From Leptospiraceae bacterium (lineage in GTDB: Bacteria; Spirochaetota; Leptospiria; Leptospirales; Leptospiraceae), in assembly GCA_016711485.1 (NCBI GenBank), contig JADJSX010000026.1, positions 1-46,793 on the forward strand: a stretch of 46,793 bases of DNA. The letters run 5' to 3'. The translations under genes and the position numbers were made by a program. Numbering within the stretch: position 1 is the stretch's first letter; each line of letters starts with the position of its first letter. Positions 25,634 through 35,190 of this stretch are shown piece by piece. Under the pieces are notes generated by a model that was given only the letters and a program-made list of their open reading frames with translations, was not told the origin of the DNA and did not search any database.

Positions 25634-27796
25634 TCACACAGTTTCGCTCCCGTTCCAATCGTCCGGTGTCCCATGTTCTTCATAATCAATAGATCTTTGA
25701 AGGTAGAATCTTGCTGCAACGTCAGAGGGGTTAATATCGAGTATACTGTCAAACATTTGAGCGGCAACGGAAAATTCCTTAGCTTCATAATGATTGAGCG
25801 CTGATTCGAAATCAGATTTTGTCTCTAGATAAACATCGAGCCAAAAATCGGATTGTCCATCTAGAATTTCAATCACTACGATTGCGCCTTGTTTGCCCTT
25901 AACTCTTGCCTTTCCTAGTCTCCTGAATTTAAAATTTTTCGATCCACCTGCTTTTAGAAAAGTCTCTTCGCTTGTAAGAATCAGCGCACCGTAAACTTTT
26001 GTTAGCCCCTCAAGGCGTGAAGCCAGATTTACTGCATCGGAAATTACAGTGCTTTCCATTCTATCCTCTCCGCCTATTGTCCCAAGCATAAGAATACCAG
26101 TATGTAGTCCGATGCCTACTTTAATAATTGGAAAATTGTGTTCTACTCGATCTTGGTTATAACTCAGAATGGCTTTTTGCATTTGAATGGCTGATCGAAT
26201 AGCATCTTCGGGGTTACGGGCAAACAATGCCATAATTGCATCCCCAATGTATTTATCAATAAATCCCTTATTAAATTCAATGATAGGATTCATTCTCTTT
26301 AGATAGGAATTAATGAAATTAAAATTTTCTTCAGGTGACATTTGCTCTGATAATGTAGTGAAGTTCCGAATATCAGAAAAAAGAATTGTCATTTCCTTCT
26401 GTATTTGGTCGCCTAGTTTAATATCGATTATGCTCTTTTTGTTTAGGAAATTTAAAAATTCTTTCGGGACAAAGCGAGTGTAGGCGCGATTGGTTAATAT
26501 TAATTCACTTGAAAGCTTTTCTACATTCAAAAAAGATTTTGCAAATAATAAAGATAAAATAAAGGACTGAGAGAAAATAAAAATAAACAATCCAAATGGA
26601 TAAAGATTTTCCGATTGAATCAACTCATTATTATAAAGGGCATCGTTCACGCCGCAAATAAAAAAAATAATCATTCCGAGGATTGCTGAAAATGCCCCGT
26701 CTATCTTGAGTCGTAGTGCTTTTATTAAATAATAGAAAAACAAAATTGCAACAAGTAACATTATGATTTGCACAGGGATTGCCGTATAACTATAAATATC
26801 CGCTGTAGTAAAAAGAGGAATAATACTAAAAATAATCAAAGAAATATCAGAAAAGTAAAATACCTTCCGATTAACAACTTGCGGAAAAGAATGAATTAAA
26901 AAATGAGAGAAGGCAGGAATACCAAGAGACAAAGAAAGATATTCTATTTTTAGTTGAGCTTCATATGAAAGAGGGAAAAAATTTACAAGACTTCGTTCAC
27001 CTGTAACCATAACTCTAAATCCAGTCATAAAACAAAAGAAACCAAAGTATAATACAGATTTATCATTTCTACGTAGAGCAAATAATCCAAAATGGTAAAA
27101 AGCCATAATCAGTAAACTTCCAAACAAAAAAAGTTCAAACGCCATGGCTCTTTCTCGAACGCCAACTATCTCAATTGGATTGCCAAATTGGAAAAAAGCC
27201 CAAGTCCCCGCCTTTCGATGGTTAAAATTTGCAATGTGAATAATAATCTCAGTTTCCTCTGACTGTATGTCTATGAACCTAACAACAGGTAACCACTGCG
27301 CTATAGTTTCTTCCTTCGTTTTTCCAGGAGAACCGTTCGAAGCAACATGTATTCCATTTACAAAAAATTTATAGGAGGAATACATATCACCAATTCTAAG
27401 TCCCATTATTTGATTGAGATTATTACTCTTTATAACGAGACGGTAGGTGGCGTAGCCAAAGCCTGGAAGTTTCGTTCCATTCCAATCGTAACCATTCCAG
27501 AGAGCAGGAACGTCAATATAATGCCGAACCCTTTCTGTATGACTAATGAAGTATTCGGAATCCAAGAAATCACCGTAATAGAATTCCCATTTACCATATA
27601 AATCAACATTACCCTCTCGCTCAAAATTCCAATTACGTAAATCCAAAACGCCATCTATAGCCTTCGGACTATCTATTTTATTCTTAGAATTACAAAAAAA
27701 AACAGAAAAGAAAATTACAGCAGAAAGGATAAACATGGATGCTAAACGATGAAACATATGTAGAACTATGAATATATAATTAACTAATGTCAACAA
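25634..27796 (-). CDS. 7TM-receptor-type adenylate/guanylate cyclase
   Basis: About 720 residues. The N-terminus has a signal or anchor (MFILSAVIFFSVFFC). Next is a jelly-roll extracellular domain of 7TMR-DISM type (GKWEFYYGDF, DVPALWNGYDWNG, GFGYATYRLVI). Seven membrane helices follow at ~205-430. The class III cyclase domain starts at ~465, with metal aspartates in ILFSDIRNFTTLSE and DKYIGDAIMALF and the purine/transition-state region ISDAVNLASRLEGL. A C-terminal TPR-like tail (ALNHYEAKEFSVAAQMFD) ends the protein. It should sense an external ligand or sugar and make cAMP (or cGMP). The start may be 27796 or the ATG at 27757; the second fits a signal peptide better. All catalytic residues appear present. 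Confidence 0.88.
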   Translation of the reverse strand: MLTLVNYIFIVLHMFHRLASMFILSAVIFFSVFFCNSKNKIDSPKAIDGVLDLRNWNFEREGNVDLYGKWEFYYGDFLDSEYFISHTERVRHYIDVPALWNGYDWNGTKLPGFGYATYRLVIKSNNLNQIMGLRIGDMYSSYKFFVNGIHVASNGSPGKTKEETIAQWLPVVRFIDIQSEETEIIIHIANFNHRKAGTWAFFQFGNPIEIVGVRERAMAFELFLFGSLLIMAFYHFGLFALRRNDKSVLYFGFFCFMTGFRVMVTGERSLVNFFPLSYEAQLKIEYLSLSLGIPAFSHFLIHSFPQVVNRKVFYFSDISLIIFSIIPLFTTADIYSYTAIPVQIIMLLVAILFFYYLIKALRLKIDGAFSAILGMIIFFICGVNDALYNNELIQSENLYPFGLFIFIFSQSFILSLLFAKSFLNVEKLSSELILTNRAYTRFVPKEFLNFLNKKSIIDIKLGDQIQKEMTILFSDIRNFTTLSEQMSPEENFNFINSYLKRMNPIIEFNKGFIDKYIGDAIMALFARNPEDAIRSAIQMQKAILSYNQDRVEHNFPIIKVGIGLHTGILMLGTIGGEDRMESTVISDAVNLASRLEGLTKVYGALILTSEETFLKAGGSKNFKFRRLGKARVKGKQGAIVVIEILDGQSDFWLDVYLETKSDFESALNHYEAKEFSVAAQMFDSILDINPSDVAARFYLQRSIDYEEHGTPDDWNGSETV

Positions 27797-28188
27797 AAAA
27801 TATTGACTCAGTTTAATTTTGAATCGGTCACAGTTATTTTGATATATTTTTATTTCATCTACGGCAAATTGTGAGAAACCGCAAAAATAAATTTTCTAAT
27901 GAGTGGTTCCGTTGCTATTTTATTTCTTCCCGACAATCTAAGATTTGTAGTCATTTACTTTATTCTGGAAAAGTGTATATTCCCCACTCAAATAATTAAA
28001 GAAAAAGTAGAAAAAATCCCTGCGTTGGCAAGTCGGAATTAATACAAAATAGTTGGATAATTGATAGTAACCGATTCCTACTATTTACAAACGAAGAATT
28101 CGATACAGATTCGTTCTTAGAAATATAAATATAAAATTTTTCTATATGTAAAATAAAATATTTATCTTTAATTGTAGACTTCTGCTAA
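27797..28188. other. Intergenic region, nothing recognised
   Basis: 392 bp between divergent genes (cyclase on minus, membrane protein on plus). It is AT-rich with no plausible frame. It must contain both promoters, but no convincing boxes were found. Confidence 0.3.
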
Positions 28189-28992
28189 ATGAGATTTATT
28201 TGTGAACTTTCTATGAGATTTTTTATTATTTGCTCCTTATTCATTTTGTTGATGCCAGTAACACTATGGAGTATTACATTCGGATTTTTAGTAGGTTACT
28301 TGGGATTATTAATAATTTTAATTTGCTTCTCTATATCCATAACGAAAAATTCAAATAAAATTTTAGGAGTAATGCCATTGTTATGGTTAATCTTAAATGT
28401 TATATTTTTGCCTTATACACTTGAAACTTACGACAAAACAAGAAGAGATTATTTTTACCGAATTAATCATTCACAGGAATTAACGTTTATTGAAAAAATT
28501 AATATTTACGGGCTAAATATTTTTATGTCGATAGTTGCCATACCGATTTATCCAGAAGCATCAATGGAAAGTATATATCTTATATTTCCTACTGAAAATG
28601 GTTATAGAACATTCAATAGCAATTTTTTTTTAAATTCCAATAGAATTCGAGAAACAATTTCCAAAAATCCTAATGTAAATAAATTCAATGTAATTTGGAA
28701 TGTTTCTGAATATTCTTTTTTTCAAACAGAGGCAAGGTATGCTTTGGCATTAAATCCGTGCGAAATAAATAAAAGAATTGTTAACGGCGAAACAATTTTT
28801 GAAGTTTCTGTCCAAATCCAGTATCCAAATAAAATGGAAGTGGTCTTAATAAACAAACCAGTTAACCTAATTGTCGAAGAAGGACTTTTCGCATATCTTC
28901 AGAAATCAGGGTGGCTTCACCCATATACCGCTATTTGGATAGGAAAAAATTTTAGTAACTCACCGTATGCGGAAAAACATACAGTGAGGTGA
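28189..28992 (+). CDS. Hypothetical membrane protein, C-terminus supplied by a repeat
   Basis: 267 residues. The first ~90 contain two or three membrane helices (FFIICSLFILLMPVTL, LGLLIILICFSISI, MPLLWLILNVIFLPY). The rest is soluble, with VSVQIQYPNKMEV suggesting a beta-rich domain. I do not recognise the family. The last ~12 codons (NSPYAEKHTVR) are read through the TAACTCACC repeat end at 28956, so the original C-terminus has been replaced. An internal ATG at 28213 is an alternative start. No neighbour clearly shares its strand and spacing. Confidence 0.55.
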   Translation: MRFICELSMRFFIICSLFILLMPVTLWSITFGFLVGYLGLLIILICFSISITKNSNKILGVMPLLWLILNVIFLPYTLETYDKTRRDYFYRINHSQELTFIEKINIYGLNIFMSIVAIPIYPEASMESIYLIFPTENGYRTFNSNFFLNSNRIRETISKNPNVNKFNVIWNVSEYSFFQTEARYALALNPCEINKRIVNGETIFEVSVQIQYPNKMEVVLINKPVNLIVEEGLFAYLQKSGWLHPYTAIWIGKNFSNSPYAEKHTVR

Positions 28993-29160
28993 CAATGGCA
29001 ATCAGCAATTTGGACTACCGGCCAAACCCTTTTATTTATTAACTGATGTTACGCAACAAAGGAAATTATGAAATTCTCAATATTAGAAACTTCTAATGAA
29101 TTAATAGCGATAGCGAAATCAATAGCCCGCGGTATAGTTTGGTTGTATTCCATACACTAA
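28956..29160 (+). repeat. Small repeat element, copy d, with a 30-codon micro-ORF
   Basis: The part at 28956-28993 carries the TAACTCACC end and a small hairpin (CTCACCGTATG with CATACAGTGAG). From 29039 the TAACTGATGTTACGC end appears, followed by AAAGGAAATT and an ATG at 29068 that opens MKFSILETSNELIAIAKSIA and stops at 29158-29160. The peptide resembles those of copies a and b. Compared with them, the two end types lie in an unusual arrangement, so this is either two nested copies or a rearranged one. Confidence 0.5.
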
Positions 29161-29238
29161 CGTAGTGCTTTAATGTTTGAAAAAGTAAAAATTTACCATT
29201 GACAGAAATTTCATTTTCCGTATTCGTATTTAGATAGT

Positions 29239-29724
29239 ATGAAAATTATAGAGAAGATAAAAAAACTATTTAACGAAAAAGAATCAACGGAAGTCCATTC
29301 CGTGCGAAATCCGATTGTTCCTATATTAACCAAATATTCCAATAGACCAGATATTGAAATAGTTGCCGCCAAACTAGGATTTGCATTAAAAATTGTATTT
29401 GCAGATGGTATTGTAGCGGAAGAAGAAAAGGAAATAATGAAGGAGCTAATCGAAAATTACCTCCCGGAACTTAAAACTTCTACTCCCGAAATATTAAATG
29501 CAGTTTTAGAAATTAACAATTTTGATTTGGAAATGATTTATTTTGCTCAAGCAATGAACGAAAAATTAGAAGAAGTTGAGCGTCAACAGTTCTTACTTGA
29601 TTTATTTCGAATTGCTAGAGTTGACAATGAATATGCGTCGGACGAAGAGTCAGTCATTCGGATTATCTGTAAATACCTACTCATAAACCATACCAATTTT
29701 ATAAAATTGCGAAATCAAAGTTAG
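29239..29724 (+). CDS. TerB-like (tellurite-resistance B family) protein
   Basis: 161 residues. The central region AAKLGFALKIVFADGIVAEEEKEIMKELI and the later LLDLFRIARVDNEYASDEESVIRIICKYL follow the TerB pattern, in which paired acidic ADGxxxxxE segments repeat in an all-helical fold. Family members bind metal ions and are linked to tellurite and phage resistance, but the biochemical role is unsettled. There is no signal peptide, so it is cytoplasmic. A second TerB-like region occurs in the cassette protein at 36684-38747. Confidence 0.7.
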   Translation: MKIIEKIKKLFNEKESTEVHSVRNPIVPILTKYSNRPDIEIVAAKLGFALKIVFADGIVAEEEKEIMKELIENYLPELKTSTPEILNAVLEINNFDLEMIYFAQAMNEKLEEVERQQFLLDLFRIARVDNEYASDEESVIRIICKYLLINHTNFIKLRNQS

Positions 29725-29888
29725 TTTATTTTTCAGAAAACGGACTTTTACGAAGACTAAATTCTGCTAGTGCAATTTTCTTGTCCTGAAAAGAAAAAAA
29801 ATTATTTAGGTGTCACAAATTACATAGAAATTTGTCATAATATTCGAAATAGAAAAAAGGGAATGTACATTCCCAAAAGGAGAATTTT

Positions 29889-30263
29889 ATGAATATGGTA
29901 GCATTGGGACTTGTAGGGCTTGTAGCATTTGAGCATATTTACATTTTAGTTTTAGAAATGTTTCTTTGGGAAACAAGGGCACTAAAGGTTTTTGAAATGA
30001 CTGCGGAATACGCGGCATCAACAAAAGTGCTTGCAATGAACCAAGGATTGTACAATGGATTTTTAGCAGCCGGACTTATTTGGGGATTGTTTTTTATTCA
30101 AAACCAAGATTGGAAAGTAAATGTTTTAAATTTTTTTCTAGGTTGTGTCATTGTCGCTGGAGTTTACGGTGGATTTACCGCAAAGATGAGTATTATTCTC
30201 ACACAAGGACTTCCAGCATTATTAGCATTTCTTGCTTTAAACTTTTTATACAAAAAAGGGTAA
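29889..30263 (+). CDS. DUF1304 integral membrane protein
   Basis: 124 residues with four predicted membrane helices. The DUF1304 signature is visible: VAFEHIYILVLEMFLWET at the start, NQGLYNGFLAAGLIWG in the middle, and AGVYGGFTAK near the end. The family is of unknown function. An AAAAGGAG ribosome site lies just before the ATG. The stop is one base before the ATG of the short ORF at 30265. Confidence 0.8.
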   Translation: MNMVALGLVGLVAFEHIYILVLEMFLWETRALKVFEMTAEYAASTKVLAMNQGLYNGFLAAGLIWGLFFIQNQDWKVNVLNFFLGCVIVAGVYGGFTAKMSIILTQGLPALLAFLALNFLYKKG

Positions 30264-30264
30264 T

Positions 30265-30489
30265 ATGAAAAAACAACCCTGGAATGATTTAATCAAAAAA
30301 TCCATTTCAGGTGATTTGGATGCGTTAAACGAAATCATTCGATGGTTAAAAAGAACACGAAGGCAAATTAGAAACTATTTTTTTCTTCGTGTTCTTTGGA
30401 TACTTAGTGGTAAACAAAATCCTTCAATTTCTTATAATCCTGTTCCCTACATTCAACTATTAGCAATGTTCCGTCCGTTTCATAACTGA
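30265..30489 (+). CDS. Short hypothetical ORF overlapping the hflX 3' end
   Basis: 74 codons. It begins one base after the DUF1304 stop, so it could be translationally coupled. The first ~20 residues (DLIKKSISGDLDALNEIIR) resemble the start of ECF sigma factor region 2, but the rest does not. The last ~85 bp run antisense through hflX. It may be the truncated front of a lost gene; a real product is uncertain. Confidence 0.3.
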   Translation: MKKQPWNDLIKKSISGDLDALNEIIRWLKRTRRQIRNYFFLRVLWILSGKQNPSISYNPVPYIQLLAMFRPFHN

Positions 30490-31663
30490 CTGATTTCACG
30501 TGTGCATTTTCATTTAAGTAGGCAACTATCTTGCCCTGATCGTAAGGTATTAACATTGTACAATCTATGTATTGGTTGAATACTTTCTTGTTGATGACCT
30601 GTATCAATTCATTCATACCAATTTTTTCTTTGGAGGAAAGATATACATTGCCTCCATCAACTAACGGAATATCCATCGGAGTCAAATCAGCTTTGTTAAA
30701 AACATAAATAATTGGTATGTCTTTTGCTCCGATTTGCTTCAGTGTTTCATTGGTTATTTCTATTTGCTGTTTGTAATTGGAATGCGAAAAATCAATTACA
30801 TGCAAAAGTAAATCCGCTTCTCTCACTTCATCCAAAGTTGAACGGAAGGCTTTTATCAAATCATGTGGTAACTTATTTACGAATCCCACCGTATCCGACA
30901 ATAGGATTGATTTATTATCTGGTAATAAGATTTTCCGAACGGAAGTTTCAAGTGTAGCAAATAACATGTTTTTCTCGAAAACTTTTTTTGATTCTGATTT
31001 TTGAAAAAGTTCAACCATTGCATTCATAAGAGTTGACTTACCTGCGTTTGTATAACCGACTAACGCAACGGAAGGGAGATCAGTTTTACTTCTCATTTTT
31101 TTCTGAGTATTCCGTTCGTTGTCGAGTGATCCTAACTCTTTATTCAACTCTGCTATTTTTTCTTCGATTTTTCTACGATCAAGTTCTAACTTCTTTTCAC
31201 CGGAACCTCTGTTTTTTGTTCCGACACCTCCACTTTGTCTGCCTAAAGATTCGTTAGATCCTATCAGTCTAGGCAAAGAATATTGCAGGCGAGCTACTTC
31301 TACTTGCAATTTGGCTTCTCTTGTTTTTGCTCGTTTGGCAAAAATTTCTAAAATAAGAGAAGTTCTGTCTAAGACCTTAGTGTCTAACTCTTCTTCCAAA
31401 TTTCTTATTTGAGATGGGGAAAGTTCATTGTTAAAAATGATTAATTTCGCCTCTGTCTCGATTAACGACGACTTAATCTCTTCGACTTTTCCATGTCCGA
31501 TATAATAGGCTGGATTGATTGTTTTTAAATTTTGCTCTGCTTTGCCAACTACGTCAAACTCACAGGCTATTGCTAGATTTTGAAGTTCTTCCATTGACTC
31601 GCGAAAATCAGGTTGGTCGTTTAGATTTACACCTATGACTAGGGCTTTTTCTTTTTGTATCAT
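30404..31663 (-). CDS. hflX: Ribosome-associated GTPase HflX
   Basis: 419 residues starting at ATG 31663, chosen because AAGGAGAATAATC precedes it. The N-terminal domain includes YIGHGKVEEIKSSL and the glycine-rich RQSGGVGTKNRGSGEKKLELDRR linker. The G domain has G1 GYTNAGKST, G3 DTVGFVNKLPHDL and G4 FNKAD. HflX binds the 50S subunit and rescues or splits stalled 70S ribosomes, especially in stress. It is convergent with the DUF1304 gene and overlaps the short ORF there. Confidence 0.92.
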   Translation of the reverse strand: MIQKEKALVIGVNLNDQPDFRESMEELQNLAIACEFDVVGKAEQNLKTINPAYYIGHGKVEEIKSSLIETEAKLIIFNNELSPSQIRNLEEELDTKVLDRTSLILEIFAKRAKTREAKLQVEVARLQYSLPRLIGSNESLGRQSGGVGTKNRGSGEKKLELDRRKIEEKIAELNKELGSLDNERNTQKKMRSKTDLPSVALVGYTNAGKSTLMNAMVELFQKSESKKVFEKNMLFATLETSVRKILLPDNKSILLSDTVGFVNKLPHDLIKAFRSTLDEVREADLLLHVIDFSHSNYKQQIEITNETLKQIGAKDIPIIYVFNKADLTPMDIPLVDGGNVYLSSKEKIGMNELIQVINKKVFNQYIDCTMLIPYDQGKIVAYLNENAHVKSVSYETDGTLLIVECREQDYKKLKDFVYH

Positions 31664-31990
31664 GATTATTCTCCTTGTTTGTGCAATTTTAATGATAAGG
31701 GGAAATAGCACGGAGTCACGATTTCACAAATTCTATATTAGTATAGAAAGGCTACGTCTCATGAACCGTGCCTTATTTTTTAGGTCGTATAGAGTATACG
31801 CTATGTTTAAAAAACATGATACTGCTCCTTCGGATTGGTTTTCCGATACAACAAATTTACTTGGAATTATAATATTAGTTTTTTTTGAAATGTCAACTAA
31901 TTTTTTAGCACTGTCAATTTCAAATTTTTCATCGAACAAAATAAGATGAAAATTAAGCGATAGTCGCCATAACTTTAATTTTTACTGAAT
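31664..31990. other. Gap with a possible gene remnant
   Basis: The minus strand has an open frame from about 31985 to 31733 reading FHLILFDEKFEIDSAKKL, then SENQSEGAVSCFLNIAYTLY. It lacks an ATG with a ribosome site and lies directly downstream of the methyltransferase on the same strand. It looks protein-like and may be the worn end of a third gene in that operon. I cannot name it. Confidence 0.3.
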
Positions 31991-32713
31991 TTACTTTTTC
32001 TGAAATAGGCATACCAGACTGACTCCGAAAAATTTATTAATTTTCATAAAAAATATTTCAATCTTATGAATAAAAACTAAAAAATTATTCAAGGGCATGG
32101 ATACATCTACCATATCACTTTTTAATTCTTGGTTTTTTACAGAAAAAATCTTTTTGAATAATCTGATTATTGCTATAGGAAAAAATAATACACCGTAAAA
32201 ATAAAATATTAAATGTATCTTCATGCCGCAATTTATCATTAGCCGCCTAAGATTAAATATATTATATCTGCGAAAGTGTTCTAAAAAAATATCGTGAGTA
32301 GAAAATAAAAACTGAAAAGCAGGAACAGTCACTATGAATAATGCGTCTTCATTATTTATTTTTTTTGTCCAACTCTCGAGAAACTGCTGATCGTCGCTGA
32401 CATGTTCAATTACATCCATCAACAACACCAAATCTACATTTAAATTTTCGGCTACTTCTCTTTTGAAATAAATTTTTTTGCCAGAGTAAGTCTCTTCGAA
32501 ATCTTTCTCGTATCCAGTATCTATACAAATAGCGAACTCTGCATCTGTTCTCTCAAGAATTATTTTGGCGAAATAACCTGACCCGGCACCAATATCTAGA
32601 ACTGATTTTATTTTTCGATTATTTATCAGGGATAATATTACATTTGATTTTGATTTATAATACCAATGACTGAATATTTTTTCCTGCAGAATATCTGATT
32701 CTTTTAAATCCAT
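31991..32713 (-). CDS. Class I SAM-dependent methyltransferase
   Basis: 240 residues. Motif I is VLDIGAGSGYFAKII near residue 40, the acidic loop is FAICIDTGYE, and motif IV is DLVLLMDVIEHVSD. After the Rossmann core comes a hydrophobic segment (IHLIFYFYGVLFFPIAIIRL) that may touch the membrane. The start is 2 bp after the stop of the glycosyltransferase gene, so the two are coupled. Such pairs usually decorate lipid-linked or surface glycans; the exact substrate is unknown. Confidence 0.75.
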   Translation of the reverse strand: MDLKESDILQEKIFSHWYYKSKSNVILSLINNRKIKSVLDIGAGSGYFAKIILERTDAEFAICIDTGYEKDFEETYSGKKIYFKREVAENLNVDLVLLMDVIEHVSDDQQFLESWTKKINNEDALFIVTVPAFQFLFSTHDIFLEHFRRYNIFNLRRLMINCGMKIHLIFYFYGVLFFPIAIIRLFKKIFSVKNQELKSDMVDVSMPLNNFLVFIHKIEIFFMKINKFFGVSLVCLFQKK

Positions 32714-32715
32714 TA

Positions 32716-33435
32716 TTATAGGCCTTTTTTAAAATTATACATTTTCAATAACATTTTAAGTGAATCACTCAACATGTTGACTTTAGAGTCGGCTACACCA
32801 CTCCAATCAATCGGAACTTCGTGAATTTTTTTCTTATTCAGAAAAAATAAAATTAGCAATTGTGTATCCCAAACCCATCTTGTATCCGTTATTTTATTTT
32901 TCAGGGATTCATAACTATTTTTTTTAAATAATTTGAAACCACATTGTGAGTCATAAACTGGAATATTAAATAATGTTGAAATAAATGTAACAAAAACTCT
33001 TCCACTTAAATGCCTCATAAAACTTCGATCTACATTCTTGCCTAACATTTTTATTCTTGAGGCAAGTAACATGTCAAAACTATTATTATCACTGTATATG
33101 TTTAAGAGATTTTTTACTTCATAAGCAGGGATTGCTCCGTCGGAATCGAGAAATCCAACTATTTCTCCATTTGCTTGATGAATGCCGTGGGAAATCGCAA
33201 ATCCTTTTCCTTGGTTTCGCTCATATCTATGTAAAAAAATTGACCCGCTTAATTCTCCCGAAATTTTGTCTCTGAGTCTATTAAATGATTCAATTGGACT
33301 ACCATCATCCACAATGATCAATTCTACTGGTATTTCTTTCAGAGTTTCTTTTAGTTCTTTCAAATATGCAGGGAGTCTGTTTTCTTCTTTGTAACACGGC
33401 ATTACAATCGAAAATTTTATTTTTGTATCTCTCAT
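32716..33435 (-). CDS. Family 2 glycosyltransferase (dolichyl-phosphate-glucose/mannose synthase-like)
   Basis: 239 residues, GT-A fold. IVMPCYKEENRLPAYL starts the nucleotide-sugar domain, VELIIVDDGSP binds nucleotide, and GFLDSDGAIP holds the metal-binding DxD. VYDSQCGFKLFKK is characteristic of polyprenyl-phosphate sugar transferases, which move a sugar from a nucleotide donor to a lipid phosphate. No C-terminal membrane helices are present. It is upstream of, and coupled to, the methyltransferase. Confidence 0.82.
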   Translation of the reverse strand: MRDTKIKFSIVMPCYKEENRLPAYLKELKETLKEIPVELIIVDDGSPIESFNRLRDKISGELSGSIFLHRYERNQGKGFAISHGIHQANGEIVGFLDSDGAIPAYEVKNLLNIYSDNNSFDMLLASRIKMLGKNVDRSFMRHLSGRVFVTFISTLFNIPVYDSQCGFKLFKKNSYESLKNKITDTRWVWDTQLLILFFLNKKKIHEVPIDWSGVADSKVNMLSDSLKMLLKMYNFKKGL

Positions 33436-33486
33436 ATAAACAATACCTATTTTCTTTATATAATATTATTTGTCTGCCAAATTAAT

Positions 33487-33560
33487 GCGACTTTGTAAAG
33501 TCGCCAAACTACATCTTCCCAGCGTGGGTTGATTTCTTACTTTTTTCTTTTCTTTTTTGA
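33487..33560. mobile_element. MITE, copy 3, left half only
   Basis: GCGACTTTGTAAAGTCGCC and the following ~70 bases match the left end of copies 1 and 2. The match stops within the first arm of the long internal hairpin. ATTAAT precedes it where the others have A[CG]TAAT, but there is no right end. It is fused to the polymerase fragment, whose stop codon it supplies. Confidence 0.75.
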
Positions 33561-34406
33561 AAAAGCTTTATAAATCATCATCCCGTATGTATTAAAACTA
33601 GTTCCCTTAGTGATAATCGTTCGTTCAATATTCGCTGTTTTATCTCTGTCTAGATTCAATTTGATTTTAAATGATTGAGCATAGAAAAATAGTTTAGGAA
33701 ATATAATCTGATCTCCAAACGCAGATAAGATTACATCAGGGTCTTCCTCGGCTATTATTTTAATTAGTTCTAGTAGACTTTCTTTTGGATTTTTAAACTG
33801 GATTTCATATTTTCTTTCTTCAATATTCAATAGCAGGTGGTTATTCTTTGTTATCCCTAATCTGTGGCTATACTTTAAACTTAGATTTAACATTTTCATT
33901 TTTGGAATTTCATACTCACAGGATTTTATATTATCTGCTGTTGAAATGGAACGGATATAATGAATTCCTTTTATTTCATGGTATTGAATCGTTACGTTAG
34001 CAAGAGGAAAAACTTTGCGTGAATATAAATAACCAGTCGAAACATCTATATCAGAGTGGTATATATTGACTTTCCGGTAAAACGCATATAACTTCTGAGA
34101 GATTTTTCTTAATACAGAAGGTTTTGAAATAACTACCTTTACAACATTTACAGTTTGATTGGAATAAAAATGTTTTCTCTTAGTCCGAACTGGAATTTCT
34201 TTTAATGCATTATATTCTTCTATTCTCTTAATAATTTTTCTTATCTCGTTATCCTCTCCTTCTAAGTATAAAACAGGATAATAGACATCTAAAAATAAAT
34301 GCGCGCTACCTTCCTTGTCCAAAATCCAAATATGAATATATTCTTCTACATTATAAATATCAAACAGGAATCCTTCTATCTCATTTGATTTATTTTCTTG
34401 CAGCAT
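33537..34406 (-). pseudogene. N-terminal fragment of a family B DNA polymerase, truncated at a MITE
   Basis: The ~290 residues resemble the N-terminal and exonuclease region of family B (PolB) DNA polymerases. The opening is GFLFDIYNVEEYIHIWILD. A PDVILSAFGDQIIFPKLFFY segment and GTSFNTYGMMIYKAF follow, at places where PolB has its exonuclease and the SYxxYGrIly block. The polymerase domain (palm and fingers) is absent. The last residues, FSKKKRKK, are encoded by the T-rich arm of the MITE half at 33487-33560, so the gene was cut there. ATG 34406 (AAAGGGC upstream) was preferred over the GTG at 34424. Exonuclease acidic residues are not all visible, so activity is unlikely. Confidence 0.6.
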
Positions 34407-34655
34407 AGTATCTAGCCCTTTCACCCCGTGAACTCATTCAAAAAGCGGGATACATAGTATACATATATAGGGTTACATCCGTAAAATTGGTTTGTGATTG
34501 GGAAATTTAGAATACAGGTCTGACTAATCTTTCAAACCAAGCTTTTATAGCATATCCGACATTTTACTTCGGTTATCCCTCTAACTTTTTACATATCCAC
34601 TGAAATTACTATGGACAGCATAAGTAATATTCAACCAATGTTGAAAATACAGATG
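34407..34655. other. Intergenic region, nothing coding seen
   Basis: AT-rich DNA upstream of the polymerase fragment and before the 256-bp repeat. If a cassette 0 precedes the first structured block, its left boundary should lie here, but I find no GTTATGCGC start. Confidence 0.3.
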
Positions 34656-34911
34656 TAGAAATTTGAAAGACGTAGTAATTACTTTTAAGATGACGGAAAA
34701 GATTTGCAAATGGAAAGGATTAGCTTTTAATTAAGCTGATAATAAGAATTATCCGAGACTCTTTTGGTTTTTTAAGAACTGCTTTGTATCTTTAAGTTTA
34801 AAAATTAAATAAAATATAAGAATAAAAAGTTATTTAAATATAAGCTGGATAATAAGAATTATCCGAAACTTTATTGATATTTTAAGAATTACTATTAGAA
34901 TCAAACAAGTT
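34656..34911. repeat. Repeat R-A, copy 1 (256 bp), internally duplicated
   Basis: Matches 46313-46574 almost base for base. It contains two units that each hold GGATAATAAGAATTATCC (a 7-bp hairpin; the first G is lost in the first unit) and a TTTTAAGAA(C/T)T tail. No gene is evident. Both copies precede a structured block, and both lie in cassettes whose ends share GCGCATAAC. Confidence 0.85.
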
Positions 34912-35190
34912 GCACTTTGGGTTTAAGTATGACTGAATAGAATTCTTCAATTGACTTTCTATTTCTAAGTTTGCCCGCATAGAATTATGAAACATTTTTT
35001 TGATTCTAAGCCTTCCTATTTATTTGTAGAAAGAAATTTTCAAGAATCGCATTAACTTAAAGTTTTTTTAGTTGAAGTTTTTTATCATAGGTAAACATAT
35101 AGTAAACGCGTGGACGGAAATTACTTGCTAGATTTTATCGAGTTACGAGTTTAGTTCTTGTCAGATTTTATCGGAGTCATGAGGCAAAGC

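Noticed and set aside
31635..31949. Plus-strand 104-codon frame upstream of hflX
   Set aside because: Its start lies inside hflX in the opposite direction, composition is poor, and the minus strand reads more like protein.
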